A DNA stretch of 64,000 nt from Pseudomonas sp. MWU13-2100 (GCF_023242365.1 NZ_JALLIX010000005.1:62001-126000), one strand, 5' to 3'. Positions 9,967 to 19,918 are shown, counted from the stretch's first letter. The notes: a model not told the origin generated them from the letters alone. Program-made: numbers and translations.

Positions 9967-12900
9967 TCATGCCCCCTTACGCCTGGCCAGCTTCATCACC
10001 ACCACAAAGAACACTGGCACGAACAGCACCGCCAGCGTCGCCGTGATCATCCCGCCAATCACCCCGGTACCGATGGCCTGCTGGCTCGCCGAACTGGCAC
10101 CCGTAGCTATCGCCAGCGGCACCACCCCGAGGATAAACGCCAGGGACGTCATGATGATCGGGCGCAAGCGCAGGCGCGCCGCCTGCACCGTCGCTTCCAG
10201 CAGATCATGGCCCTCGTCATAGAGACTCTTGGCGAACTCGATGATCAAAATCGCGTTCTTCGCCGAAAGGCCGATGATGGTGATCAGACCGACCTTGAAG
10301 AACACGTCATTGGGCATCCCGCGCAAGGTCACCGCCAGCACCGCGCCAAGCACCCCGAGCGGCACTACCAACAGCACCGAGGTCGGGATCGACCAGCTTT
10401 CATACAGCGCCGCGAGACACAGGAACACCACCAGCAGCGACAGCCCCAGCAGCGTCGTTGCCTGGGAACCGGACAAGCGCTCCTGCAATGACAAACCGGT
10501 CCATTCCAGGCCCAACCCCGCCGGCAACTGCGTCACCAGTCGCTCCATCTCCACCATCGCCTGTCCGGTGCTGTGTCCGGCCTTGGGCTCGCCGGAAATG
10601 GCAATCGCCGGGTAGCCGTTGTAGCGGGTCAGCTGCGCCGGGCCCTGGGTCCAACGGGCCTGGACAAAGGCCGATAAGGGCACCATTTTCCCGCCGCTGT
10701 TGCGCACATTGATCTTCAGCAGATCGGCCACCTGGCTGCGTTGGTCGCCTTCGGCCTGGATCACCACCCGTTGCATGCGCCCCTGGTTCGGGAAGTCGTT
10801 GACATAGCTCGAGCCCAGCGCCGTGGAGAGCAGCGCGCCGATATCGGCAAAGGACACCCCCAGTGCATTGGCCCGCTGACGGTCGACTTCCAACTGCACC
10901 TGCGGTGCTTCGGCCAGGGCGCTCTCGCGGACGTTGGCCAGCACCGGGCTCTTCTCAGCCGCATCCAGCAACTGGCTGCGGGCCTTCATCAGCGCCTCAT
11001 GGCCAACGCCGCCACGGTCCTGCAGGCGGAATTCGAAACCGCTGGAGGTGCCGAGGCCGTCCACCGGTGGCGGCAGGATGGCGTAGGCCACGGCGTCCTT
11101 GATCTCGCCCAGGGCCAGGTTGGCGCGGTCGGCTATGGCCTGCGCCGAGTCCTTGGCGCCGCGTGCCGACCAGTCCTTGAGGGTGGTGAAGGCCAGCGCG
11201 GCATTCTGCCCGCTGCCGGAGAAACTGAAACCGAGGATCATGGTGGTGTCGCCGACCCCCGGTTCCGTGGCGTTATGGGCTTCGATCTGTTCCACCACCT
11301 TGATCGTACGGTTCTGGCTCGCCCCCGGCGGCAACTGGATATCGGTAATGGTGTAGCCCTGGTCTTCCACCGGCAGGAACGAGGCGGGCAGGCGCATGAA
11401 GCACAGAGCCAGCAGCCCCAGCAACAGGCCATAGATCAGCAGGTAACGGCCGCTGCGTTTCAGCGCATAAACCACCCAGCCTTCATATTTATTGCTCAGT
11501 TGCTCAAAACCCCGGTTGAACGCACCGAAGCAACCGCCCTTGGCGTGATGCTCTCCCGGGGCAATCGGCTTGAGCAGGGTGGCGCACAACGCCGGGGTCA
11601 GGGTCAGGGCGAGGAAAGCCGAGAACAGGATCGAGGTGGCCATGGACAACGAGAACTGCTGGTAGATCACTCCCACCGAGCCCTGCATGAAGGCCATGGG
11701 AATGAACACCGCCACCAGGACCAGGGTGATGCCGACGATGGCACCGCTGATCTGGCCCATGGCCTTGCGCGTGGCGTCCTTTGGCGACAACCCCTCGTTG
11801 GCCATGATCCGTTCGACGTTCTCCACCACCACGATGGCGTCATCCACCAGGATGCCGATGGCCAGGACCATGCCGAACATGGTCAGCACGTTGATCGAGA
11901 ACCCCAGGGCCAGCATGGTGGCGAAGGTGCCCATCAGCGCCACCGGCACCACCAGGGTCGGGATCAGGGTGTAGCGGATGTTCTGCAGGAACAGGAACAT
12001 CACCGCGAACACCAGCAACATGGCTTCGCCCAGGGTGTAGATCACCTTGGTGATCGAGACCTTGACGAAGGGCGAGGTGTCATAGGGAATCTTGTATTCG
12101 ACCCCGGCCGGGAAGTAGCGCGACAACTCGTCGAGCTTGGCACGCACCAGGGTGGCGGTGTGCAGGGCATTGGCGCCGGGGCTCAACTGGACGCTGAAGG
12201 CGGTGGATGGCTTGCCGTTAAGACGGGTGCCGTACTGGTAGTCCTGGCTGCCGATTTCCACCCGGGCGACATCGCCGATGCGCACGCTGGAGCCGTCGGG
12301 ATTGGCCCGCAGGACGATATCGGCGAACTCCTTCGGCGTGCTCAACTGGCCCTTGACCAGCACCGCGGCGTTGATCTCCTGGGTCGGGCGTGCTGGCAGG
12401 TCGCCGATGCTGCCCGCCGAGACCTGGGCGTTCTGCCCGGCCACGGCGGCGCTGACGTCCGCCGGGGTCAGGTTGAAGCCCACCAGCTTCCGCGGGTCGA
12501 TCCAGATCCGCATGGCCCGTTCTGCGCCATACAGTTGGGCCTTGCCGACCCCGTCGAGACGCTTGATCTCGTTCATTACATTGCGCGCCAGGTAGTCGCT
12601 GAGGGCGCTTTCGTCGTACTTGCCGTCACTGGAGGTGAGGGTGGCGAGCAGCAGGAAACCGGCGGAGACCTTTTCCACCTGCAAGCCTTGCTGGGTCACG
12701 GCGGCGGGCAGGCGCGGCTCTACCGCTTTCAGGCGGTTCTGCACATCGACCTGGGCCATTTCCGGGTTGGTGCCGGGCTGGAAGGTCGCGGTGATGGTGG
12801 CGCTGCCCAGGCTGCTCTGGGATTCGAAATACAACAGGTGGTCGGCACCGTTGAGCTCCTGCTCGATCAGGCTGACCACGCCTTGATCCACGGTCTGTGC

Positions 12901-13059
12901 CGAGGCGCCGGGGTAGACGGCGTAGATTTCCACCTTGGGCGGTGCGACGTTGGGGTACTGCGCCACCGGCAACCGCGGGATGGCCAGGGCGCCGGCCAGC
13001 AGGATGAACAGAGCGACCACCCAGGCGAACACCGGCCGGTCGATAAAGAAATGCGGCAT
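9967..13059 (-). CDS. RND (HAE1) multidrug efflux transporter, inner-membrane subunit
   Basis: About 1030 residues, standard for AcrB/MexB-type pumps. The start is MPHFFIDRPVFAWV; GTG at 13065 is also possible, but AGGA is spaced 8 bases from the ATG. The fourth membrane segment carries the proton-relay aspartates (GILVDDAIVVVENVER, near residue 405), and the tenth carries the lysine in GLSAKNAILIIEF (near residue 940). The two-fold repeated porter domains are intact. It overlaps or abuts the adaptor gene upstream (stop at 13062). By eye it resembles the MexY/MexB branch. No outer-membrane channel gene is adjacent, so it probably uses an OprM/TolC-type protein encoded elsewhere. Confidence 0.95.
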   Translation of the reverse strand: MPHFFIDRPVFAWVVALFILLAGALAIPRLPVAQYPNVAPPKVEIYAVYPGASAQTVDQGVVSLIEQELNGADHLLYFESQSSLGSATITATFQPGTNPEMAQVDVQNRLKAVEPRLPAAVTQQGLQVEKVSAGFLLLATLTSSDGKYDESALSDYLARNVMNEIKRLDGVGKAQLYGAERAMRIWIDPRKLVGFNLTPADVSAAVAGQNAQVSAGSIGDLPARPTQEINAAVLVKGQLSTPKEFADIVLRANPDGSSVRIGDVARVEIGSQDYQYGTRLNGKPSTAFSVQLSPGANALHTATLVRAKLDELSRYFPAGVEYKIPYDTSPFVKVSITKVIYTLGEAMLLVFAVMFLFLQNIRYTLIPTLVVPVALMGTFATMLALGFSINVLTMFGMVLAIGILVDDAIVVVENVERIMANEGLSPKDATRKAMGQISGAIVGITLVLVAVFIPMAFMQGSVGVIYQQFSLSMATSILFSAFLALTLTPALCATLLKPIAPGEHHAKGGCFGAFNRGFEQLSNKYEGWVVYALKRSGRYLLIYGLLLGLLALCFMRLPASFLPVEDQGYTITDIQLPPGASQNRTIKVVEQIEAHNATEPGVGDTTMILGFSFSGSGQNAALAFTTLKDWSARGAKDSAQAIADRANLALGEIKDAVAYAILPPPVDGLGTSSGFEFRLQDRGGVGHEALMKARSQLLDAAEKSPVLANVRESALAEAPQVQLEVDRQRANALGVSFADIGALLSTALGSSYVNDFPNQGRMQRVVIQAEGDQRSQVADLLKINVRNSGGKMVPLSAFVQARWTQGPAQLTRYNGYPAIAISGEPKAGHSTGQAMVEMERLVTQLPAGLGLEWTGLSLQERLSGSQATTLLGLSLLVVFLCLAALYESWSIPTSVLLVVPLGVLGAVLAVTLRGMPNDVFFKVGLITIIGLSAKNAILIIEFAKSLYDEGHDLLEATVQAARLRLRPIIMTSLAFILGVVPLAIATGASSASQQAIGTGVIGGMITATLAVLFVPVFFVVVMKLARRKGA

Positions 13060-13061
13060 GC

Positions 13062-14219
13062 TCACTGTCCTTTGGACTGGGCGAGGGGAAGGGGGCTGTC
13101 GTCGATCTGCACTTTCTCGCCGGGACGGGCGTGTTGCAGGCCCTCGACGACGATGCGCTCACCGGCTTTCAGGCCGTCGGTGACGATCCAGCGATCATTC
13201 TGCACCGCGCCCAACTGCACCGACCGCTGGCTGACCCGCTGTTCAGCATCCACCAACAGCACCTGGGCGATCCCGGCGCTGTCACGCTGGATGGCCCGTT
13301 GCGGCACGGTGATGGCTTCGTGGTTGACCGCCTGTTCGACGCGCACCCGCACGAAGCTGCCGGGCAGCAGGTCAAGGTCCGGGTTGGGGAATTCGCTGCG
13401 CAGGATCACCTGGCCGGTGCCGGGGTCGACGCTGATATCGGTGAACAGCAACTTGCCCGGTAGCGGGTAGGCACTGCCGTCGTCCTGGATCAGCGTGGCC
13501 TTGGCCTGGTCCTGCCCGACCTGCTGCAACTGTCCGGCGCGCAGGGCGCGACGCAGGTCGTTCAGTTCGCGGGTCGACTGGGTCAGGTCGGCGTGGATCG
13601 GATTCAGCTGCTGGATCAGCGCCAGGGCGGTGGTTTCGTTCTGGCCGACCAGGGCGCCTTCGGTCACCAGCGCGCGGCCGATACGTCCGGAAATCGGCGC
13701 GGTGACGGTGGCGTAACCGAGGTTGAGTCGGGCCCGTCGCACGGCGGCCTTGTTCGCGGCGACATCGGCGGCACTCTGGCGCGCGGCGGCCTCGGCGTTG
13801 TCGTAGTCCTGGCGGCTGACTGCATGGCTGTCCACCAGATCGCGGTAGCGCTGGTGTTGCAGGCGGGTCTGGAAAGCATTGGCCTCGGCCTTTTCCAAGC
13901 TGGCGAGCGCGCTGTCGAGGTCGGCCTTGAACGGCGCCGGGTCGATGCGGAACAACACATCGCCCTGTTTCACGTCGCTGCCTTCGCGAAACACTTGCTG
14001 CAGTACCACGCCGGCTACCCGCGCACGGACTTCGGCGATACGCGGCGCGGCGATGCGTCCGCTCAGCTCGCTGTTGATCGACAGGCTCTGGCTCTTGAGG
14101 ATCTCGACCCGGACCTTGGGCGGGGGCGGCGTGTCCGGGGCTTTCGCGGATTTGTCACAGGCGCTCAGGGTCAGCGCCAGGGCCGACAGGCAAAGCGGGG
14201 CAAACAGCTTCTTCAACAT
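13062..14219 (-). CDS. RND efflux periplasmic adaptor lipoprotein (MexA/AcrA family)
   Basis: 385 residues. The N-terminus MLKKLFAPLCLSALALTLSAC is a lipoprotein signal with Cys21 in the lipobox LSAC. It is followed by the lipoyl half-motifs (ISGRIGRALVTEGALVGQ), a coiled-coil hairpin (about 100-170) and the beta-barrel region (LPGSFVRVRVEQAV). It is the first gene of the pump operon and is transcribed away from the two-component system genes at 14374. The adaptor joins the transporter to an outer-membrane channel. Confidence 0.93.
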   Translation of the reverse strand: MLKKLFAPLCLSALALTLSACDKSAKAPDTPPPPKVRVEILKSQSLSINSELSGRIAAPRIAEVRARVAGVVLQQVFREGSDVKQGDVLFRIDPAPFKADLDSALASLEKAEANAFQTRLQHQRYRDLVDSHAVSRQDYDNAEAAARQSAADVAANKAAVRRARLNLGYATVTAPISGRIGRALVTEGALVGQNETTALALIQQLNPIHADLTQSTRELNDLRRALRAGQLQQVGQDQAKATLIQDDGSAYPLPGKLLFTDISVDPGTGQVILRSEFPNPDLDLLPGSFVRVRVEQAVNHEAITVPQRAIQRDSAGIAQVLLVDAEQRVSQRSVQLGAVQNDRWIVTDGLKAGERIVVEGLQHARPGEKVQIDDSPLPLAQSKGQ

Positions 14220-14373
14220 AACAGAGTCCCAATAATGACCCCCGCATGCTAAGGGCCGCGGTCAAGCAGTGCTGTGAAGCTGTGTAGGGCGTTGGTGAAA
14301 AAGTGTGAAGCTTCTGCTCGCAGGGACACGCAGGCGTATATCCTTCACGCTTTTCCGCTTCGTAAATTTACCT
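14220..14373. promoter_or_regulatory. Divergent promoter region between efflux pump and two-component genes
   Basis: A 154-base gap with start codons facing outward on both sides, so it must hold both promoters. No perfect palindrome was seen by eye. Direct repeats for an OmpR-type regulator would be expected here if the response regulator controls the pump. Confidence 0.5.
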
Positions 14374-15075
14374 ATGCCTAACATTCTGCTGGTCGAAGAC
14401 GACAGCGCCCTCAGTGAATTGATCGCCAGTTACCTGGAGCGCAACGGCTATCAGGTCAATGTGCTGGCCCGTGGCGACCTGGTGCGTGAACGGGCGAAAC
14501 AGACCCCGCCGGACCTGGTGATCCTCGACCTGATGCTGCCGGGCCTCGATGGCCTGCAGGTGTGCCGCCTGCTGCGCGCCGATTCGGCGACGCTGCCGAT
14601 CCTGATGCTCACCGCCCGCGACGACAGTCACGATCAGGTGTTGGGCCTGGAGATGGGCGCCGATGACTATGTGACCAAACCCTGCGAGCCGCGGGTGCTG
14701 CTGGCCCGGGTGCGGACCTTGCTGCGCCGTAGCAGCCTGGCCGATCCGCAGGTGGCCAGCGACAGGATCCTGATGGGCAACCTGTGCATCGACCTCTCGG
14801 AACGCACCGTGACCTGGCGCGAGCAGCCGGTGGAGCTGTCCAGCGGCGAATACAACCTGCTGGTGGTGCTGGCCCGGCATGCTGGCGAGGTGCTCAGTCG
14901 CGACCAGATCCTCCAGCGTCTGCGCGGCATCGAGTTCAACGGCACCGACCGCTCGGTGGATGTGGCGATTTCCAAGCTGCGCCGCAAGTTCGACGACCAT
15001 GCCGGCGAGGCGCGAAAGATCAAGACCGTCTGGGGCAAGGGTTATCTGTTCAGCCGCTCCGAATGGGAGTACTGA
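14374..15075 (+). CDS. OmpR-family response regulator (RstA-like)
   Basis: 233 residues from MPNILLVEDD. The receiver domain has acidic residues E8/D9/D10, phospho-acceptor D52 in LVILDLMLPG and the switch lysine in ADDYVTKP. The C-terminal winged helix ends with the PhoB-type signature (SVDVAISKLRRKFDDH...KIKTVWGKGYLF). An in-frame upstream extension exists, but this ATG fits the family start. The gene ends 4 bases before the sensor kinase ATG. Sequence feel and partner architecture resemble RstA. It probably regulates the divergent efflux operon (inference from position). Confidence 0.9.
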   Translation: MPNILLVEDDSALSELIASYLERNGYQVNVLARGDLVRERAKQTPPDLVILDLMLPGLDGLQVCRLLRADSATLPILMLTARDDSHDQVLGLEMGADDYVTKPCEPRVLLARVRTLLRRSSLADPQVASDRILMGNLCIDLSERTVTWREQPVELSSGEYNLLVVLARHAGEVLSRDQILQRLRGIEFNGTDRSVDVAISKLRRKFDDHAGEARKIKTVWGKGYLFSRSEWEY

Positions 15076-15079
15076 AAGC

Positions 15080-16384
15080 ATGCTGAAGATCCTGGTGCGG
15101 CTGTACCTGATCACCATCGTCACCTTCAGTGCGGCGATCTATCTGGTGCCTGAGCTGGTGATCGGGGTCTTCCACGAGCGTTTCATGCGTTACAACATGG
15201 ACCAGTCGCGGGGCTTGCAGAGCTTGCTGATCGAACAGTTTCGCCAGGTCCCGGAAGACCGCTGGCAGGCCGTGGCCAGGCAACTGGACCAGCGTTTCGC
15301 GCCCTTGCAGGTCAATCTGGTCCGTGTCGACGATATGACCTTCAGTGCGTCCGAGCAACGGCGCCTGCGCGTTGGCGAGGACGTGATCCGCCTGGGCGAT
15401 TGGGGCACACGGACCCTGGCGGTCTCTCCGCTGAATGGACAATGGGCGGTATCGCTGGAGGTGCCGCCCGATCCGCTGGACGTGAACCTGTTGTACTGGA
15501 GCATAAACGTGCTGATCGGTGCCGCGTTGCTGGCTTGCCTGCTGTTCTGGCTGCGCCCGCACTGGCGTGACCTGGAGCGCCTCAAGCAAACGGCCCGGCG
15601 CCTCGGTCAGGGGCAACTGAGTGAACGCACGAATATTCCGCCACGCTCCAATATCGGTGAACTGGCGGCGGTGTTCGATACCATGGCCGACGACATCGAA
15701 TGCCTGCTCAACCAGCAGCGCGACTTGCTCAATGCGGTCTCCCACGAACTGCGCACCCCCTTGACCCGCCTCGACTTCGGCCTGGCCCTGGCCTTGTCCG
15801 AAGACCTGCCGCCGGCCTCCCGCGACCGTCTGCAAGGACTGGTGGCGCATATCCGCGAGCTGGACGAACTGGTGTTGGAATTGTTGTCCTATAGCCGTTT
15901 GCAGAACCCCGCCCGCTTGCCGGAGCGGGTGACGGTGTCGCTGGACGAGTTCGTCGACAGCATCCTCGGCAGTTTCGATGAAGAGCTGGAAGCCCCGGAC
16001 ACCGTGCTGGATGTATTGATGCACGGTTCGCTGGAGCGCTTCGCGCTGGATCCGCGCCTGACCGCGCGGGCGGTGCAGAACCTCTTGCGCAACGCCATGC
16101 GGTATTGCGAGCGGCGAATCCAGATTGGCGTCAGGGTCAACCCGGAAGGCTGTGAGCTGTGGGTCGATGACGATGGCATCGGCATTCCCGAGCTGGATCG
16201 GGAGCGGATTTTCGAGCCGTTCTATCGCCTGGACCGCAGTCGCGATCGCGCCACCGGCGGTTTTGGCCTGGGCCTGGCCATCAGCCGGCGGGCGCTGGAA
16301 GCCCAGGGCGGCACCCTCACCGCCGAGCAATCGCCGCTGGGCGGGGCGCGTTTCCGCTTGTGGCTGCCGACCGTGGCCTGCTAG
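15080..16384 (+). CDS. Sensor histidine kinase (RstB-like)
   Basis: 434 residues. One membrane segment is at about 5-28 and a second at about 138-160, around a short periplasmic domain. A HAMP linker follows, then the HisKA domain with phospho-acceptor H222 in AVSHELRTPLTRLD. The ATPase domain has NLLRNAMRYC (N-box), DDDGIGIPELD (G1) and GGFGLGLAI (G2). It is translated directly after the response regulator. The short periplasmic domain with the phrase FRQVPEDRWQ resembles RstB. The stimulus is unknown. Confidence 0.9.
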   Translation: MLKILVRLYLITIVTFSAAIYLVPELVIGVFHERFMRYNMDQSRGLQSLLIEQFRQVPEDRWQAVARQLDQRFAPLQVNLVRVDDMTFSASEQRRLRVGEDVIRLGDWGTRTLAVSPLNGQWAVSLEVPPDPLDVNLLYWSINVLIGAALLACLLFWLRPHWRDLERLKQTARRLGQGQLSERTNIPPRSNIGELAAVFDTMADDIECLLNQQRDLLNAVSHELRTPLTRLDFGLALALSEDLPPASRDRLQGLVAHIRELDELVLELLSYSRLQNPARLPERVTVSLDEFVDSILGSFDEELEAPDTVLDVLMHGSLERFALDPRLTARAVQNLLRNAMRYCERRIQIGVRVNPEGCELWVDDDGIGIPELDRERIFEPFYRLDRSRDRATGGFGLGLAISRRALEAQGGTLTAEQSPLGGARFRLWLPTVAC

Positions 16385-16399
16385 AAATGATTCGGGGGT

Positions 16400-17278
16400 T
16401 CAGCGCCGCTGCTTCACCAACCGTTTTATCCCCTCCAGCACCAACACCACGACCGCCAGCCAGATCGGCAGGTAGGTCAGCCATTCTCCCGCTCCGATGC
16501 TTTCCCCCAGTAACAGGGCGACGATCACCAGCAGCACGGGCTCGACATACCCCAGCAACCCGAACAGTCCGAAGGCCAGCATCCGGCTCGCCAACAAGTA
16601 ACAGATCAGCGCAGCGGCACTGATCATCCCCAGCAGGGGAATCAGCCCATACAGTGCCGGCCGTTGGCTGACCACTGAAAAACCCTGTTCGCCGTGCTGC
16701 ACGAACCACCACGCCATCGGCAGTAACAGCACCATCTCGAGCCAAAGGCCGCCCAGGTTGTCGGTGCGGTTGCGCCGACGCAGCACGAAGTAGATCGGAT
16801 AACCGATGGCAACCAGCAGGGTGGTCCAGGAGAAGCTGCCGACCCGATACAACTCGTTGAGCACGCCACAGAGAGCGAGCAGGGCGGCAACGGCCTGCGG
16901 ACGCGACAGACGTTCGCCGTAGACAATACGCCCGGTGAGCACCATGGTCAGCGGCAAGAGGAAATAGCCGAGGGAAACATCCAGGCTGTGCCCGTTCAGC
17001 GGCGCCCAGAGGAACACCCACAGCTGGGCGCCGAGCATCGCCGAGGACAGCAGCAACTTGACCGGCAACAGCGGCTCCCGGCGCACCCTGGCGAGTATCG
17101 CGAGGACCCGCTTCCAGTCCCCGGACACCAGCATGAACACGGTCATGCAGGGCGCGGTCAGGAGCATTCGCCAACCGAAGATATCTTCGCCGTTGAGGGG
17201 AGCGAGCAGAGATGTATAGAAATACATGATGGCGAACAGGCAGGACGCCAACACCGAGAAAACGATACCTCTGGACAC
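16400..17278 (-). CDS. rarD: RarD-like EamA-family permease
   Basis: 292 residues from a GTG start with GAGG 5 bases upstream; this avoids a 40-base overlap with the methyltransferase that the longer frame would need. About ten hydrophobic segments are present, with the EamA-type features of RarD proteins (VSRGIVFSVLASCLFAIMYFY near the N-terminus, GYFLLPLTMVLTGRIVYGERLS in the middle, and LFGLLGYVEPVLLVIVALLLGE near the C-terminus). RarD transporters are implicated in chloramphenicol sensitivity and amino-acid or metabolite export; the substrate here is unknown. Convergent with the sensor kinase gene, with a 15-base gap. Confidence 0.8.
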   Translation of the reverse strand: MSRGIVFSVLASCLFAIMYFYTSLLAPLNGEDIFGWRMLLTAPCMTVFMLVSGDWKRVLAILARVRREPLLPVKLLLSSAMLGAQLWVFLWAPLNGHSLDVSLGYFLLPLTMVLTGRIVYGERLSRPQAVAALLALCGVLNELYRVGSFSWTTLLVAIGYPIYFVLRRRNRTDNLGGLWLEMVLLLPMAWWFVQHGEQGFSVVSQRPALYGLIPLLGMISAAALICYLLASRMLAFGLFGLLGYVEPVLLVIVALLLGESIGAGEWLTYLPIWLAVVVLVLEGIKRLVKQRR

Positions 17279-17285
17279 TACAGCC

Positions 17286-18260
17286 TCACGAAACGGTGGG
17301 TTCGGTTTTTTTCGGCAGGATAGCACCCTGCTTGAACAACAAGGCCTTCAATCCGCTTTCGGCGTCGATATCGGGGAACTCGGGTGGATTGTCCAGGCGC
17401 CGTTCGAACAGCATGCCCGGGGCCTCGCGGGTCACACCATCGATCAGGAAGTCCGAACCCACGGCCGGATCGTTCATGCAGGCGAGGACCACACCCTCGG
17501 CGCTCAGCAGCTCCGGCAGGCGGCGCAAGACCCGCTGGTAATCCTTGCTCAGCAGGAAGCTGCCCTTCTGGAAGGACGGCGGGTCGATGATCACCAGGTC
17601 AAAAGGGCCGCTGCTGATGACCTTGCCCCAGGACTTGAACAGGTCGTGGCCGAGAAAGCCGACCTTGCCCAGGTCGTGGTCGTTCAGGCGGTGATTGTCA
17701 CGGCCGCGGCTCAGGGCGGCTCGGGACATATCCAGGTTGAGCACATGGGTGGCACCGCCGGCGATCGCCGCCACGGAAAACCCGCAGGTGTAGGCGAACA
17801 GGTTCAGCACTCGCTTGCCCTGGGCATTGGCCCGCACCCAGTCGCGGCCGTAGCGCATATCGAGAAACAGGCCGTTGTTCTGTTTTTTGCCCAGGTCGAC
17901 CTGATAGCGCAGGCCGCCTTCAGTGATCACCCACTCCTCGATAGCCTGGCCCACCAGCCATTCGGCGGGACTTAGAGGCTGGTAGCGATGGTGCAGCAAC
18001 AAGGTCCGGGCGCCGCTGGCCAGCCAGGCAGGCGACTGGCTGATTTCCAGCAGCAGGTCCTTGAGGGCTTGCAACTGCTCGGGCTCCGGTTCCTTGAACA
18101 GCGAAACCAGCACCACGCCCTGCAGCCAGTCGACGGTCAGTTGCTCCAGTCCTGGCCAGCAGCGGCCTCGGCCGTGGAACAGGCGCCGGGTTTCCGCGGG
18201 GGCGCTGGCCAGGGCCGTGAGCAGGTGAGTGTGGAGGCGGGACAGGGCGTCGGGGTTCAT
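17286..18260 (-). CDS. Class I SAM-dependent methyltransferase, RlmI/RlmK-like
   Basis: 324 residues. The C-terminal Rossmann methyltransferase domain is clear: NLFAYTCGFSVAAIAGGATHVLNLDMS (motif I and following acidic loop), GHDLFKSWGK, and DLVIIDPPSFQKGSF, the catalytic motif of RlmI/RlmK-type 23S rRNA methyltransferases. The N-terminal 120 residues are not an obvious PUA domain. The likely substrate is rRNA or another nucleic acid, but the exact target is not assignable. It is followed closely by the rarD-like gene on the same strand. Confidence 0.8.
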   Translation of the reverse strand: MNPDALSRLHTHLLTALASAPAETRRLFHGRGRCWPGLEQLTVDWLQGVVLVSLFKEPEPEQLQALKDLLLEISQSPAWLASGARTLLLHHRYQPLSPAEWLVGQAIEEWVITEGGLRYQVDLGKKQNNGLFLDMRYGRDWVRANAQGKRVLNLFAYTCGFSVAAIAGGATHVLNLDMSRAALSRGRDNHRLNDHDLGKVGFLGHDLFKSWGKVISSGPFDLVIIDPPSFQKGSFLLSKDYQRVLRRLPELLSAEGVVLACMNDPAVGSDFLIDGVTREAPGMLFERRLDNPPEFPDIDAESGLKALLFKQGAILPKKTEPTVS

Positions 18261-18393
18261 CAGGCGGTGCCGGCAAGGAAAAGGGCTGGCATTCTAACCT
18301 TATCCGTTTACTTCGCTGTGGGTTGTACCGCTGTGCATTTGATTTCCAGCAGCGGCGCCGGGTGTACCGGGCGACCTTGTGCCGCACGGCTAG

Positions 18394-19836
18394 CTAGTGA
18401 TGAGCCCCCGCGCGCTTGAGCAGGCGCTTGCAGCGTTCAGACAGGTGAAACACCTGCAGGTGTTTTCCTGCCTTCTGGTAGCGTTCGCGCAGAGTCTTCA
18501 AGGCGGCAATGGCCGAATAGTCGACGAAGTTCAGATGACGGCAGTCGAGGGTCACCTGGACGGGATCGTTGGCTGGGTCGAACTGATTGAGAAAGGGCGC
18601 CGTCGAGGCAAAGAACAACGTGCCGTGCAGGCGATAAAGCTTGCTGCCGTCGGCCTCCAGATGGCTGTCGGCGTACAGCTCCCGGGCCTGCTGCCAGGCG
18701 AAGTTGAGCGCGGCGATGATTATTCCGCAGAGCACGGCGGTGGCGAGGTCGGTGAGCACGGTGATGCTGGTCACCGCGACGATCACCAGTACGTCATTCA
18801 GCGGTACCTTGTTCAGCACCCGCAACGAGGCCCAGGCGAAGGTCTGCTGCGCGACCACGAACATCACACCGACCAGGGCCGCCAGCGGGATGCGTTCGAT
18901 AAAGGGTGAGAGGAACAGGATGAACAGCAGGATCATCACCCCGGCAACCACCCCGGACAGCCGACCGCGGCCGCCGGAACTGAGGTTGATCACTGTCTGG
19001 CCGATCATGGCGCAGCCGCCCATGCCGCCGAACAGGCCGGAAACCACATTGGCCACGCCCAGTGCCGCGCATTCGCGGTCCGGGTAGCCGCGGCTTTCGC
19101 TGATCTCGTCGGTCAGGTTCAAGGTCAGCAGGGTTTCCAGCAGGCCGACCATGGCCATCAGGAACGCATAAGGGGCGACGATCCGCAGGGTTTCCAGGTT
19201 CCATGGCAATTGCGGCAGGGCCAGCACCGGCAGGCCGCCGGCAATCCGCGCCATATCACCGAGGGTACGGGTCGGCAGGTCGAGCAGATACACCGCCAGG
19301 CCCACGCCGAGGATCGCCACCAGTGCTGGCGGTACGCTGCGGGTCAGGCGCGGCAACAGGTAGACGATGGCCATGGTCAGCAGTACCAGCCCGGTCATCA
19401 GGTACAGCGGCGTGCCGCTCAGCCAGGTTTCGCCGCTCTTGAAATGTTCCAGCTGGGCCAGGGCGATGATGATTGCCAGGCCGTTGACGAACCCCAGCAT
19501 CACCGGGTGCGGCACCATGCGCACCAGCTTGCCCAGGCGCAGCAGGCCGAAGGCGAGCATGATCAGCCCGCCCAGGAGCACGCTGGCGAGCAGGTACTGC
19601 ACCCCGTGTTGCACCACCAGTGCGACGATCACCACCGCCATCGACCCGGCGGCACCGGAGATCATGCCCGGGCGTCCGCCCAACAAGGCGGTCAGGGTGC
19701 AGATGATAAAGGCACCGTACAGGCCCATCAGCGGATTGAGGTGGGCGACCAGGGCGAAGGCGATGCATTCGGGGAGCAAGGCAAAGGCGGTGGTCAGTCC
19801 GGCCAGGGCATCGGCGCGCAGGCGTTGGGGTTTCAT
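18394..19836 (-). CDS. SulP-family anion transporter with STAS domain
   Basis: 480 residues from MKPQRLRADALAGLTTAFALLPECIAF; the longer frame upstream has no family-like sequence. The SulP core has ten or more hydrophobic segments. The C-terminal STAS domain contains VQVTLDCRHLNFVDYSAIAALKTL. A motif with FGGMGGCAMIGQTVINLSSGGRGRLSG is typical of the sulfate permease family. Substrate could be sulfate, bicarbonate or a dicarboxylate. It is flanked by the RlmI-like gene and a LysR gene. A second, different SulP gene is at 33571. Confidence 0.9.
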   Translation of the reverse strand: MKPQRLRADALAGLTTAFALLPECIAFALVAHLNPLMGLYGAFIICTLTALLGGRPGMISGAAGSMAVVIVALVVQHGVQYLLASVLLGGLIMLAFGLLRLGKLVRMVPHPVMLGFVNGLAIIIALAQLEHFKSGETWLSGTPLYLMTGLVLLTMAIVYLLPRLTRSVPPALVAILGVGLAVYLLDLPTRTLGDMARIAGGLPVLALPQLPWNLETLRIVAPYAFLMAMVGLLETLLTLNLTDEISESRGYPDRECAALGVANVVSGLFGGMGGCAMIGQTVINLSSGGRGRLSGVVAGVMILLFILFLSPFIERIPLAALVGVMFVVAQQTFAWASLRVLNKVPLNDVLVIVAVTSITVLTDLATAVLCGIIIAALNFAWQQARELYADSHLEADGSKLYRLHGTLFFASTAPFLNQFDPANDPVQVTLDCRHLNFVDYSAIAALKTLRERYQKAGKHLQVFHLSERCKRLLKRAGAHH

Positions 19837-19918
19837 GGCGTACCTGAAAAGCAAGCCGGCAGGGCCGGCGGCGAAAAGAAGGGGGCGGATGGTACGCAAT
19901 TGAATACGCGGGGGCCAG

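Noticed and set aside
10741..13470. 909-codon open frame on the + strand
   Set aside because: It is fully antisense to the RND transporter and adaptor genes. Its His/Gln/Arg-rich composition is typical of the complement of high-G+C coding sequence, and it has no family motifs.
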